From UBA5216 sp963924885 (GTDB lineage: Bacteria > Pseudomonadota > Gammaproteobacteria > Burkholderiales > SG8-41): a DNA stretch of 17,725 nucleotides. Below the pieces are notes generated by a model, which ran no database searches, was not told the origin of the DNA, and saw only the letters and a list, made by a program, of their open reading frames with translations. Location: the NCBI GenBank assembly GCA_963924885.1, contig CAWUUY010000141.1, positions 1-17,725 of the forward strand, in the 5' to 3' direction. Every line of letters starts with the position of its first letter. Position 1 is the stretch's first letter. This document shows, piece by piece, positions 6,675-13,916 of this stretch. The position numbers and the translations under genes were made by a program.

Positions 6675-8804
6675 TTATTTCTCTTCCTTCTCCATCAGCT
6701 TGTCCACCAGACCCGCCGGTACTTCGGAGTAGTGCGCGAATTCCATGGTGAAGGTGCCGCGCCCGCTGGTGCTGGAACGCAGGAAGTTGATGTAGCCGAA
6801 CATCTCCGCCAGCGGCACAAAGCCCTGCACCGTGGCTTGCGGGCCTTTCTGGCCCTGATCGGTGACCTGGCCGCGGCGGCGGTTGATGTCGCCGATGATG
6901 TCGCCGAGGTATTCGCTTTCGGTCACCACTTCGATGCGCATGATCGGCTCGAGCAGCTTCGGTTTGCTGGCCTTGTGGGCCTCGCGGAAGATGCTGCGGC
7001 CGGCGATTTCGAATGCCAGCGCCGAACTGTCCACGTCATGGTACTTGCCGTCGATTAGACGCGCCTTGAAGTCAACGACTTCATAGCCCGCGATCATGCC
7101 CTTCTTGCTTTCGGTGCGGATGGCGAACTCCACCGACGGGATGAACTCGCGCGGGATGCGTCCGCCGCTGATTTCGTCGGACCATTCGATGCCGGCGCCG
7201 GCTTCGAGCGGTTCGAAAATCATTTTTACCTCGGCGTACTGGCCCGAGCCACCGGATTGCTTTTTGTGGGTGTAGACCAACTCCACCGACTTGCCGAAGG
7301 CTTCGCGGAAGCTCACTTTCGGTTTGCCCATGTTGGCTTCGACGCCCAGTTCGGTGCGCATGCGGTCGATCGTCACCTCAAGGTGCAGTTCGCCCATGCC
7401 GCGCAGCAATGTCTGACCGGTTTCGTGATCGACGTTCAGGCGCAGCGACGGATCGGCCTTGACCATTTTGTAGAGCGCGGTGGACATCTTGTCGATGTCG
7501 GCGCGGGTCTTCGGTTCGACCGACACGCTGATCACGGGATCTGGGAAGCGCATGCGCTCCAGCAGTTGCTGGTGATCGGGGTCGCTCAGCGTATCGCCGG
7601 TCTCGGTGTCTTTCATCGACACAAAGGCGCAAATGTCGCCGGCGCGCACTTCGTCGATGTCCTTGGTCACGTTGGCCTGCACTTCAACGATGCGGCCGAC
7701 GCGCTCTTTTTTGTCGCGCGTGACGTTGTAGAGGGTGTCGCCTTTCTTGATGATGCCCGAGTAGACGCGCACGAAGGTGAGCGTGCCGAACTGGTCGTTG
7801 ATGACCTTGAACGCCAGCGCGCGCGCGGGGGCGTCGTCTTTGACTTCCTGCGTGCCGATGTTCTTGCCGTCAGGGTCCACTATCGAAATACCGCCGTTCT
7901 CGCCGGGATACGGCAGATAGTCGATCACAGCGTCGAGCAACTGTTGCACGCCCTTGTTCTTGAACGACGAGCCGCAGAGAACCGGCACCAGTGTGCCGCC
8001 GACCGAGCCTTTGCGGATGCAGGTCTTCAGTACGGCGGGGTCAAAGGTTTCTTTCTCGACATACTGCATGAAGGCGTCGTCATCGAGCGCTAGTGCGGTT
8101 TCGAGCATTTCCTTGCGCAGCGCCGGTATTTGATCGATCCAGTCGTTGTCGCGCGAGGCGGCGAAGTTGAAACGCTCGCGCAGGGATTCGAGCGGCACGG
8201 TTTCCCATTCGGCGTCCTTGTCGTCGGAACTCCAGATATACGCAACACCCGCCACCAGATCGGCCATGCCGGTGAACTCGGTGTCGCTGCCGATCGGCAC
8301 ATGACACATCACGATGTTCGCACCCAGACGCTCTTTGATGCCCTTGATGCAGTGGGCGAAGTTCGCACCCATGCGGTCCATCTTGTTGATGTAGCAAATG
8401 CGCGGCACGTTGTATTGATTGGCCAAGCGCCAGTTGGTCTCGGTTTGCGGTTCGACACCGGCAACACCGTCGAACACCACCACCGCGCCGTCGAGCACGC
8501 GCAGGCTGCGATTCACCTCGATGGTGAAATCGACGTGGCCGGGGGTGTCGATCACGTTGACCTGATACCCCTTCCATTCGGTGGAGACCGCTGCGCTCTG
8601 GATGGTGATGCCGCGCTTGCGTTCCTGCTCCAGGTAATCGGTGGTGGTGCTGCCCTTGCCGTCCTTGGTGTCGTGCACTTCGATGATCTGGTGCTTTTTG
8701 CCGGTGTAATACAGCACGCGTTCCGTGGTTGTGGTTTTGCCTGCGTCGATGTGCGCGATGATGCCTATATTGCGGTACAGGCTGAGGGGCTTTTGCCGTG
8801 CCAT
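6675..8804 (-). CDS. fusA: Translation elongation factor G, divergent stand-alone copy
   Basis: Ribosomal translocase GTPase, full length at 709 residues. G1 is AHIDAGKT (17-24), G3 is DTPGH (86-90) and G4 is NKMD (140-143), followed by domain II, III, IV and V sequence through a normal C-terminus (GYINFLRSSTSGRGTFTMEFAHY). The ATG at 8804 has an AGGAAAG ribosome site 9 bases upstream. Two things are odd. It is not beside rpsL, rpsG or tuf as in the str operon. Its switch I region (EVHDTKDGKGSTTTD) is about five residues longer than the usual EVHDGAATMD and recalls mitochondrial EF-G1 and the bacterial spdEFG1 group, as does GITIQSAA. It may therefore be a second EF-G beside a canonical one. 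It is monocistronic by position, with its own terminator. Confidence 0.93.
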   Translation of the reverse strand: MARQKPLSLYRNIGIIAHIDAGKTTTTERVLYYTGKKHQIIEVHDTKDGKGSTTTDYLEQERKRGITIQSAAVSTEWKGYQVNVIDTPGHVDFTIEVNRSLRVLDGAVVVFDGVAGVEPQTETNWRLANQYNVPRICYINKMDRMGANFAHCIKGIKERLGANIVMCHVPIGSDTEFTGMADLVAGVAYIWSSDDKDAEWETVPLESLRERFNFAASRDNDWIDQIPALRKEMLETALALDDDAFMQYVEKETFDPAVLKTCIRKGSVGGTLVPVLCGSSFKNKGVQQLLDAVIDYLPYPGENGGISIVDPDGKNIGTQEVKDDAPARALAFKVINDQFGTLTFVRVYSGIIKKGDTLYNVTRDKKERVGRIVEVQANVTKDIDEVRAGDICAFVSMKDTETGDTLSDPDHQQLLERMRFPDPVISVSVEPKTRADIDKMSTALYKMVKADPSLRLNVDHETGQTLLRGMGELHLEVTIDRMRTELGVEANMGKPKVSFREAFGKSVELVYTHKKQSGGSGQYAEVKMIFEPLEAGAGIEWSDEISGGRIPREFIPSVEFAIRTESKKGMIAGYEVVDFKARLIDGKYHDVDSSALAFEIAGRSIFREAHKASKPKLLEPIMRIEVVTESEYLGDIIGDINRRRGQVTDQGQKGPQATVQGFVPLAEMFGYINFLRSSTSGRGTFTMEFAHYSEVPAGLVDKLMEKEEK

Positions 8805-9111
8805 GATTATTGCTTTCCTAAAGTAAATGCTGTCATGTGCCTGGCGGACAGGCCGCCGGGCGGTTGGTGATTTTCATCATTCCGGATTACAAACCACGCG
8901 GCGGTGCCGCAGTGGTCAAAAAATTCGCGTCGAGGGTTCCGGGCGAATCGGGAAGGGGCGCATTTTACCGGTTATCGGCGTCTAATCGTGACAATAACGC
9001 GATGAATTGCGCAATTCAGCGGCGGTTTGTTGCGTGCCGCTCGTTGTCATCACAAGGTAATGGGATTTGGCTAGGAATTATTTATTTAAGTATTTGTTTT
9101 TAAAAGGAAAA
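8805..9111. other. 307-base intergenic region upstream of fusA
   Basis: No convincing small ORF or RNA gene was seen. It should hold the fusA promoter on the minus strand. A TAAAAT hexamer (8967-8962) could be a -10 box, but the only -35-like TTGTCA (8994-8989) is 21 bases away, too far for a standard sigma-70 site. The fusA ribosome site AGGAAAG lies at its left end. The right end (9071-9111) is very AT-rich and contains the TAAGTATTTGTTTT motif directly after the lipoprotein stop. No hairpin terminator was found there. Confidence 0.5.
9087..9100. repeat. AT-rich dispersed motif, copy C
   Basis: TAAGTATTTGTTTT is identical to the core of the 21-base strings at 3006-3026 and 10324-10344 and lies in the same strand orientation. 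Here it falls in noncoding DNA just after the DUF6279 lipoprotein gene. Confidence 0.55.
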
Positions 9112-9990
9112 TTATTTTTGAGTTGTACGCCGTGCCGCGAGCGCCTGAATGTCGTCGATGTAGCCTTGCAGCTTGTGCAGCACGTGTTCGCGCTGTTGCG
9201 GCGTGAGCATGCGTTCGACTTCAAGGTGGAGCGCCACGCGTTTTTCGTAGGATTCCTGCTGCGCCTTGTCAAATTCCGGCGTGCGGCCTTTTTCCCAATC
9301 GGTCAGCCACGTTTGCAGTTGCGGTGCAAACTCGGCTTTGTTGTGACGCAATTGCAGCAGCGCGATCAATTCCTTTTGCCGGCGCTGGCGATCCTGATGG
9401 CGTAGGGCGTCAGTGGAGGGGATCGCGTCATTCACCGCCTTGATGCGCTCTTCCTGCGCGTGGGTCAGCGGGCCAGCCCAATCGCGAAGTTGCTTGAGCG
9501 TGCGATCTAGGCGCGCGCGTTTGCGATCCTCTATCGAGCCGTTCAACTTGTACTCACGCACGAACTTCTGATTCACCTTGTCGTATTGCTTTTCCAGCGC
9601 GCGAATATTGTCCGGCGTCAGCGTGGCCAGCAACTCGGCGGCGTCGCGCGCACCGTGCCGCGCGAGGGTGCGAAAGCGCGTCTTGGCACCCTCGACCAGC
9701 CATGCCGCATCGGCGGTGGTGAAGTCGTGCTGACCGCGTTTTTTGATGTCAGCGAGAAAGCGCGAGTAGTCGGGTAATTGCTCATCGCGGTGCCATTTGA
9801 GCAGCCGGTCGATGCGTGTCTTGAAATCCTGCTTTTGCGTGGCATCAAAATCGAAATAGTCGTCGGCCATCCACGCGAGGAGGGTGTCGGCCTGGTTGTA
9901 GCCGATGCGGATGGCGCTGCAGGCCGACACTAGGAACAGCAGCGTGAAGATCAGCGCCAGCAGAAACAGCGGGCAACGGCTACAACGCAT
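9112..9990 (-). CDS. DUF6279-family lipoprotein
   Basis: Predicted outer- or inner-membrane lipoprotein of about 292 residues, of unknown function. Starting at the ATG at 9990, the leader is MRCSRC, then a Leu/Phe core, then the lipobox LVSAC with Cys24 as the lipidated residue. The mature part starts SAIRIGYNQADTLLAWMADDYFDFD, which is the mark of this family. The rest is charged and mainly helical with repeated WLxxW/RIDRLLKWH-like stretches, suggesting an alpha-helical bundle. The frame is open to an ATG at 10026, but that gives a longer, less lipoprotein-like leader. The chosen start overlaps the end of the aldo/keto reductase gene by 11 bases, so the two are probably co-transcribed and coupled. 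The C-terminus is basic (ARRTTQK). Confidence 0.78.
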   Translation of the reverse strand: MRCSRCPLFLLALIFTLLFLVSACSAIRIGYNQADTLLAWMADDYFDFDATQKQDFKTRIDRLLKWHRDEQLPDYSRFLADIKKRGQHDFTTADAAWLVEGAKTRFRTLARHGARDAAELLATLTPDNIRALEKQYDKVNQKFVREYKLNGSIEDRKRARLDRTLKQLRDWAGPLTHAQEERIKAVNDAIPSTDALRHQDRQRRQKELIALLQLRHNKAEFAPQLQTWLTDWEKGRTPEFDKAQQESYEKRVALHLEVERMLTPQQREHVLHKLQGYIDDIQALAARRTTQK

Positions 9991-10900
9991 TAAACGTTTC
10001 CAGCATGCGGCGGCGCTGTGCGGCATCGGGCAGACGGCCCATGCCCGCCTGCATATTGTCTTTGAGGTGCGTTACGCGGCGGGTGCCGGGAATCACGCAG
10101 GTCACCGCCGGATGACCGAGCAGATACTTCAGAAAAAACTGCGCCCAAGAGGTGCAGTCGAATTCCACGGCCCACGCGGGCACGGGCTTGCCTTTGACGC
10201 GGCCAAACAGGTTGGCCTGCGCGAACGGGCGGTTGACGATGACGGCCACGCCGGCCTCCAGACACGCTGGCAGCAGACGCGCCTCGGCCTCGCGCTCGGC
10301 CATAGAATAGTTAAACTGCACTGTATCGTAAGTATTTGTTTTAATTAACTTTTCTAGTTCTGCGTGAGCGCCGGCGTGATAGTGCGTGATGCCCATGTAG
10401 CGGATTTTGCCGCTGGCTTTCCACTCGCGCAGGGTCTTGGTATGCGTCTCAAGATCGAGCAGATTGTGTATCTGCATCAGCTCCATGCGCTGGGTGCGCA
10501 TGAGCTTGAAGGATTGCTCCATCTGGCGCACGCCGGCATCGCTGCCGCTGGTCCAGACCTTGGTGGCGTAGAAGTATTTTTCGCGGTGACCCATTTCGCC
10601 GGTGAGATCCCCCACCACGCGTTCGGCCTCGCCGTACATCGGCGAGGAATCAATTACCTTACCGCCGAGTGCAGCGAATTCAAGCAGCACTTGTTTGAGT
10701 TCGGTGCGTTCGGGCGCTTTCACCCCTACATCGAAGGTATCGTAGGTGCCGATGCCGACTACCGGCAGTAGTTCGCCGGATTTTGGAATCGCGCGATTAA
10801 TCAGGGGCATATGCGATTGTGCGGAAAGTGTCATGGGCAGCAAGGCGGTTGCGCCGACAGTGGCGAGATATTGTAGCGTGCGGCGGCGGGAGGGGGACAT
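9980..10900 (-). CDS. Aldo/keto reductase with Tat signal (first of two)
   Basis: NAD(P)H-dependent oxidoreductase of the aldo/keto reductase fold, 306 residues. The leader SRRRTLQYLATVGATALLP has a twin-arginine motif followed by a short hydrophobic stretch, so export as a folded protein is likely. The catalytic tetrad is complete: D84 and Y89 in VIDSSPMYG, K114 in ATKVW, H145 in QIHNLLD. The cofactor-binding end PGTRRVTHLKDNM is also present. The start at 10900 is chosen because the Tat motif follows at once. The frame is open to 10969, but that would bury the signal and run into the next gene. It is a paralogue of the reductase at 13917-14864; both carry the KGKPVPAW/AGKPVPEW and FFLKYL elements. 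It is divergent from the selenoprotein gene at 10968. The substrate is unknown. Confidence 0.87.
   Translation of the reverse strand: MSPSRRRTLQYLATVGATALLPMTLSAQSHMPLINRAIPKSGELLPVVGIGTYDTFDVGVKAPERTELKQVLLEFAALGGKVIDSSPMYGEAERVVGDLTGEMGHREKYFYATKVWTSGSDAGVRQMEQSFKLMRTQRMELMQIHNLLDLETHTKTLREWKASGKIRYMGITHYHAGAHAELEKLIKTNTYDTVQFNYSMAEREAEARLLPACLEAGVAVIVNRPFAQANLFGRVKGKPVPAWAVEFDCTSWAQFFLKYLLGHPAVTCVIPGTRRVTHLKDNMQAGMGRLPDAAQRRRMLETFNAL
10324..10344. repeat. AT-rich dispersed 21-mer, copy B
   Basis: Exact 21-base match to 3006-3026, here encoding part of the LIKTNTYDT stretch of the aldo/keto reductase in another frame. The flanking codons (AAG TTA ATT AAA ACA AAT ACT) are far more AT-rich than the rest of the gene, but the protein length is not disturbed. 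Confidence 0.6.
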
Positions 10901-10967
10901 GGCCTGCGAGGTGTGATTTTGACGGTATAGTATGACTTTGATCGATGGTTTAACACAGGGTTCAATC
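10901..10967. promoter_or_regulatory. Divergent promoter region between a Tat reductase and the selenoprotein island
   Basis: This 67-base spacer must drive the reductase leftward and the thioredoxin-like gene rightward. It holds a TATAGTATG patch (10926-10934) that can serve as a -10-like box in either direction and a TTGACG at 10919-10924, but no pair with correct spacing was found. The rightward gene has an AGGG ribosome site 7 bases before its ATG. Confidence 0.35.
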
Positions 10968-12416
10968 ATGACGCAGACTTTGATTGCCGACGGACTGGTG
11001 GCGTTCGTTAAACGCGCCTGTCCGACGTGCAGCCTGATCGTGCCGCAAATGCAGGAGGCCGCGCGGGCACGAAAGGATTTTCAGGTGGTAACGCAGGATG
11101 ATGCGGCGTTTCCGGCAGGCGTGGCGAACGTGGTGGATGATCACGAACTCGATCATTCGTATTTGAATAATATCGAAGCCACACCGACGCTGATCCGCTA
11201 CGCGGGCAGCAAAGAGGTCGAGCGTGTGATGGGCTGGGATCGCGCCGGGTGGCAACGGTTGACCGGCATTAATACGCTGGGTAGCGCGCTGCCACCGCTG
11301 GTGCCGGGGTGAGGATCACGCTCACTCGAGCCCGGGGTGGCCGAGAGACTGGAAGCTAAACACAAAGGCGGCACGCTCGTGTCGCGCAAAATCGAATACG
11401 CGGCGGAGGATGATCCCGAGGAGATGTGCTATCGGCGTGGCTGGAGCGACGGCCTGCCGGTAACGCCGCCGACCGACACGCGGGTGCTGCGCATGCTGGC
11501 GGGCACCACGCGCAAACCCAGTGAGGTGATCGGCAGGATTCCGCCGTATCTCGCTCCTTGCACCATTGAGAAGGTGGCGATCAACGCAGTGATGGCGGGC
11601 TGCAAGCCGGAATACATGCCCGTGCTGCTGGCGGCGCTGGAAGCCGCGCTGGAGCCGGTGTTCACGCTGCACGGCGTACTGGCGACGACATATTTCTCCG
11701 GTCCGGTGATTGTGGTCAACGGGCCGATTGCGAAACAGATCGGCATGAACAGCGGCATCAATGCGCTGGGGCAGGGTAACCGTGCCAACCTGACCATCGG
11801 CCGCGCGCTGAATCTGATCGTGCGTAATGTCGGCGGCGGCAAGCCCGGCGAAGCGGATCGCGCCACACTGGGTAGCCCAAGCAAAATCGGTTTGTGCTTC
11901 GCCGAAGATGAATCCGATGCCGAGTGGGAACCGCTATCGGTGGCGCGCGGCTTCACGCGTGGCGACTCCACCGTCACGTTGTTTCAAGGCCACGGCGTTG
12001 AGGCGTTTGTCGATCAGAAATCGCGCACGCCCGAGGCACTGTCGAAATCGTTTGCCACGCATTTGGTACGCATGGGGCACCTGCGGCTGACGCAATCGGC
12101 GCGCGCCATCGTGGTGCTGTCGCCGGAACACTATCGCATTTACAAAGAAGGCGGCTGGGGCCGGCGCGAGATCGAACGCGCATTGTATGAAGCGACGATC
12201 CGGCCGGGCCGCGACATACTCGCGGGCCTCGACGGTATCGGCGAAGGCGTGCCCGCGAGCCGCGCCGATGAAATGATTCCCAAGTTTCATGACGACGGTT
12301 TGGTGGTGGTGCGCGCGGGCGGACCCGCGGGATTGTTTTCAGGCGTGCTGCCAGGTTGGCTAGCAGGTCGCAACAAGGCAGAGTTGCAATTGGTGACGAA
12401 AGCGGTTGCGCCATGA
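10968..12416 (+). CDS. Putative selenoprotein: thioredoxin-like CxxC domain joined through UGA (Sec115) to a conserved domain of unknown function
   Basis: Read with one in-frame UGA as selenocysteine this is a 482-residue protein. Residues 1-114 look like a thioredoxin-fold domain with redox motif RACPTCS (C18, C21) near the N-terminus and an EATPTLIRY segment with the cis-Pro (about 75-80). The UGA at 11310-11312 is followed in frame by GSRSLEPGVAERLEAKHKGG and then a conserved domain of about 340 residues (GWSDGLPVTPP, CTIEKVAINAVMAGCKPEYMP, SGINALGQGNRAN, TLGSPSKIGLCFAEDE) that I recall from proteins found near UGSC genes. Frame and spacing are uninterrupted, and GTG 11337, the first start after the UGA, has no ribosome site. 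A SECIS-like hairpin follows the UGA. The alternative is two genes, 10968-11312 and 11337-12416, or a fusion split by a nonsense change. Known: bacterial Sec insertion needs UGA plus a hairpin. Inferred: this UGA is Sec. Confidence 0.65.
11322..11348 (+). promoter_or_regulatory. Candidate bacterial SECIS hairpin after UGA 11310
   Basis: CTCG (11325-11328) pairs with CGAG (11342-11345) and GCC (11330-11332) with GGC (11339-11341), with a bulged A at 11329. Two further pairs flank an A-A mismatch (11322-11323 with 11347-11348). The apical loop CGGGGU (11333-11338) has a G at its second base and lies 20 bases after the UGA, inside the 16-37 base range and loop rule usually given for bacterial SECIS elements. 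It is weaker than the hairpin at 13505. Confidence 0.55.
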
Positions 12417-12432
12417 CGATTTTAACCATTAA

Positions 12433-12678
12433 TCGTTTTATCTCGTTGTTAAGCGGCTCGCTTCCGTGATCGGCCATACCGATACCGAAGGTGATGCCGA
12501 TGGCAATGAAAAACTGGGCATGCAGCGCGCGCAGACGGTCTCGCAGCTGATTACCGGCGCAGGCATCAAGGTGGTGGAGCAGACGGTGACGTCGCATGGC
12601 GAGCGGGATTTTCTCGTCAAGACGCCGGATAATACGGCAGAACCGAAAAACCGGCGTGTGGAAGTGACCGTTCGATAG
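12433..12678 (+). pseudogene. 5'-truncated OmpA C-terminal (peptidoglycan-binding) domain
   Basis: Only the second half of an OmpA-like domain remains. It runs VIGHTDTEGDADGNEKLGMQRAQ, then TSHGERDFLVKTPDNTAEPKNRRVEVTVR and a TAG stop. HTDTEG and NRRVEV are the strongest family marks; the Asp and Arg that hold diaminopimelate in peptidoglycan are in these parts. The leader and first beta-alpha unit are missing: the frame is closed by a TAA at 12430-12432, and just 16 bases separate that from the end of the preceding gene. A GTG at 12466 could start a 70-residue peptide but would lack a signal. It is followed by a FecR gene, the pairing often seen with CHASE2-type sensors in betaproteobacteria. 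The junction near 12417-12440 is probably a deletion or insertion point. Confidence 0.78.
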
Positions 12679-12718
12679 GTTGATCGAAAACATGAGTACT
12701 CACGTGCGGGGAGTCGGG

Positions 12719-13162
12719 ATGAAAGGGTTGATACAGATGATAGCGATTGCAGCGTTGGTTTTGTTAGGTGCAACGTGGGCACAGGAAACCATTGGATTCG
12801 TTAAAACCGTAAACGGTGATGCAACCGTTACCGACGGCGGCAAAGCAGTGAAGGCCGTCGCGGGCACGCCAGTCAAGCTGAATAGTGTGCTGAAAACCGG
12901 GCCCAAGAGCGCCATGGGGGTGACGTTCAAGGATAATTCCGTCATGTAGTTCGGGCCGGACACCGAGGTCACGGTGGACGAGTATTTGTATGCGCCGGCC
13001 AAAGGCGACCTGAAATTCGGCGCCAGCATGAGCAAGGACGCGCTGAACGTGGTGTCGGGCGCCATCGCCAAGCTCAAACCGGAGGCGGTGACACTGGAAA
13101 CACCGTCAGGCACCATCGGCGTTCGCGGGACAAATTTCGCGGTTAGGATCGAGCCGCAGTAA
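12719..13162 (+). pseudogene. FecR-domain protein interrupted by an amber stop
   Basis: An exported FecR-like protein, about 148 codons, read from ATG 12719 (GGAG upstream). It starts with a signal peptide (MKGLIQMIAIAALVLLGATWAQ), then ETIGFVKTVNGDATVTDGGKAV, a KDNSVM stretch and, after the break, FGPDTEVTVDEYLYAP, LKPEAVTLETPSGTIGVRGTNF and a TAA. The reading frame is uniform, but codon 12947-12949 is TAG where related proteins have, from memory, Ser (VMSFGPDT). One C-to-A change in TCG would give it. The downstream half has no good own start. With the OmpA remnant just upstream, this suggests a decaying two-gene unit. Read-through or suppression of TAG is possible, but there is no reason to expect it. 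Confidence 0.85.
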
Positions 13163-13222
13163 CCACCGGGTGTTGCGCGTGCGCAGTGGCACGGACGCTG
13201 ATGATATTTACGGAGAGTAGTT

Positions 13223-13747
13223 ATGACAGCCATGAACTGGATGCGTGACCCCACGGCGGAAACCACTGCCGTCAAACGCGCGCGCCTCAAGCCGCCGCCT
13301 TCGCTTGCAGGCAAAACGGTGGGGCTATTCGACATCGGCAAGACACGCACCGATGAGTTTTTCAATCAGGTTGAAGTTCGACTGAACGAGCGCGGCATCA
13401 AGACTCTGCGCGTCGGCAAACCGACCAATGCCAAGGTCGCCACGGCGGAAAACCTCGCGAAGATTTCATCCGAAGTCGATGTGGTGATTATCGGGCTTTC
13501 GGACTGAGGTTCATGCACGTCGTGCAGTCTGCACGACCTGATGAACTTCGATGAGCGCGGCATCCCCGGCGTGTCGGTGGTGACCACCGGCTTTACCGAC
13601 GCGGTGGAAGTGCAATCCAAAGCGATAGGCTTCGACCCGGCTGTGGTCTACACGCCGCATCCGATACAGAATCGTACGGCGGATGAGTTAAAGAAAATCG
13701 CCGACGATGCGCTGGAGCCGGTGTTGAAATTGCTGACGGCGGCTTGA
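13223..13747 (+). CDS. UGSC-family selenoprotein (Sec95 encoded by UGA)
   Basis: Read through one in-frame UGA (13505-13507), this is a 174-residue protein with the motif Sec-Gly-Ser-Cys followed by Thr-Ser-Cys (U95, C98, C101), the defining site of the UGSC selenoprotein family first reported from ocean metagenomes. Before it lie MRDPTAE, a GKTVGLFDIGKTRTDEFF beta-alpha start and the VDVVIIGLSD strand leading straight into the Sec. After it come HDLMNFDERGIPGVSVVTTGF, AIGFDPAVVYTPHPIQ and LKKIADDALEPVLKLL. The U-x-x-C pair at the end of a beta strand is typical of thiol/selenol redox sites. The biochemical role of the family is unknown to me. ATG 13223 has GGAGAG 5 bases upstream. The stop is TGA 13745-13747 with no coding-like continuation. 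A strong SECIS hairpin begins at the UGA. If UGA were a stop, the family's active site and C-terminal half would be lost. Confidence 0.93.
13505..13550 (+). promoter_or_regulatory. Bacterial SECIS element of the UGSC gene
   Basis: Upper stem GTCGTGCA (13519-13526) pairs perfectly with TGCACGAC (13530-13537), closing the 3-base apical loop GUC. Lower stem GTTCAT (13509-13514) pairs with ATGAAC (13541-13546), and the UGAG itself can pair with UUCG (13547-13550) using wobbles. Internal loops are GCAC and CTG. The loop G lies 19 bases after the UGA, and the GC-AGUCU-GC tip is close to the AGGUCU tip of E. coli fdhF. This is the site SelB would bind to place Sec at the UGA. Confidence 0.88.
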
Positions 13748-13774
13748 TGCGATTGCCGTAGCCCAACGGTTTTT

Positions 13775-13900
13775 GTAGGGCGCAATCTTCAATTGCGCCG
13801 TCTGGCTTGCGCGATATTGGAGACTTTGGCGCGACTCGTCGGATTTTTTGGCATGCCACCGGCAAACGGTGCAATGCGCTACGCTTCGATTGCTCCCTAC
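13775..13900. repeat. Second REP doublet (inverted GTAG-headed pair)
   Basis: 13775-13799 is GTAG plus GGCGCAAT/ATTGCGCC with a 5-base loop. 13868-13900, read on the other strand, is GTAG plus GGAGCAAT/ATTGCACC around the loop CGAAGCGTAGCGC. The GAAGCGTAGCG loop is identical to that of the REP at 3973 although the stems differ. It fills most of the 169-base gap between the UGSC gene and the convergent reductase, where it could also act as a bidirectional mRNA end. Confidence 0.7.
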
Positions 13901-13916
13901 GGAGGCTGCTGACGGG

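Noticed and set aside
7257..8093. Long plus-strand open frame opposite fusA
   Set aside because: Antisense shadow of a highly conserved gene; the translation has no recognisable domain.
12947..12949. UAG in the FecR gene read as pyrrolysine or another recoded residue
   Set aside because: The position matches an ordinary Ser in relatives as far as I recall, a single base change explains it, and the neighbouring OmpA gene is also broken. A nonsense mutation is simpler.
13745..13747. Final TGA of the UGSC gene as another Sec codon
   Set aside because: The protein already has the length expected for the family, the sequence after it turns into REP DNA, and no SECIS-like hairpin at the right distance was seen.
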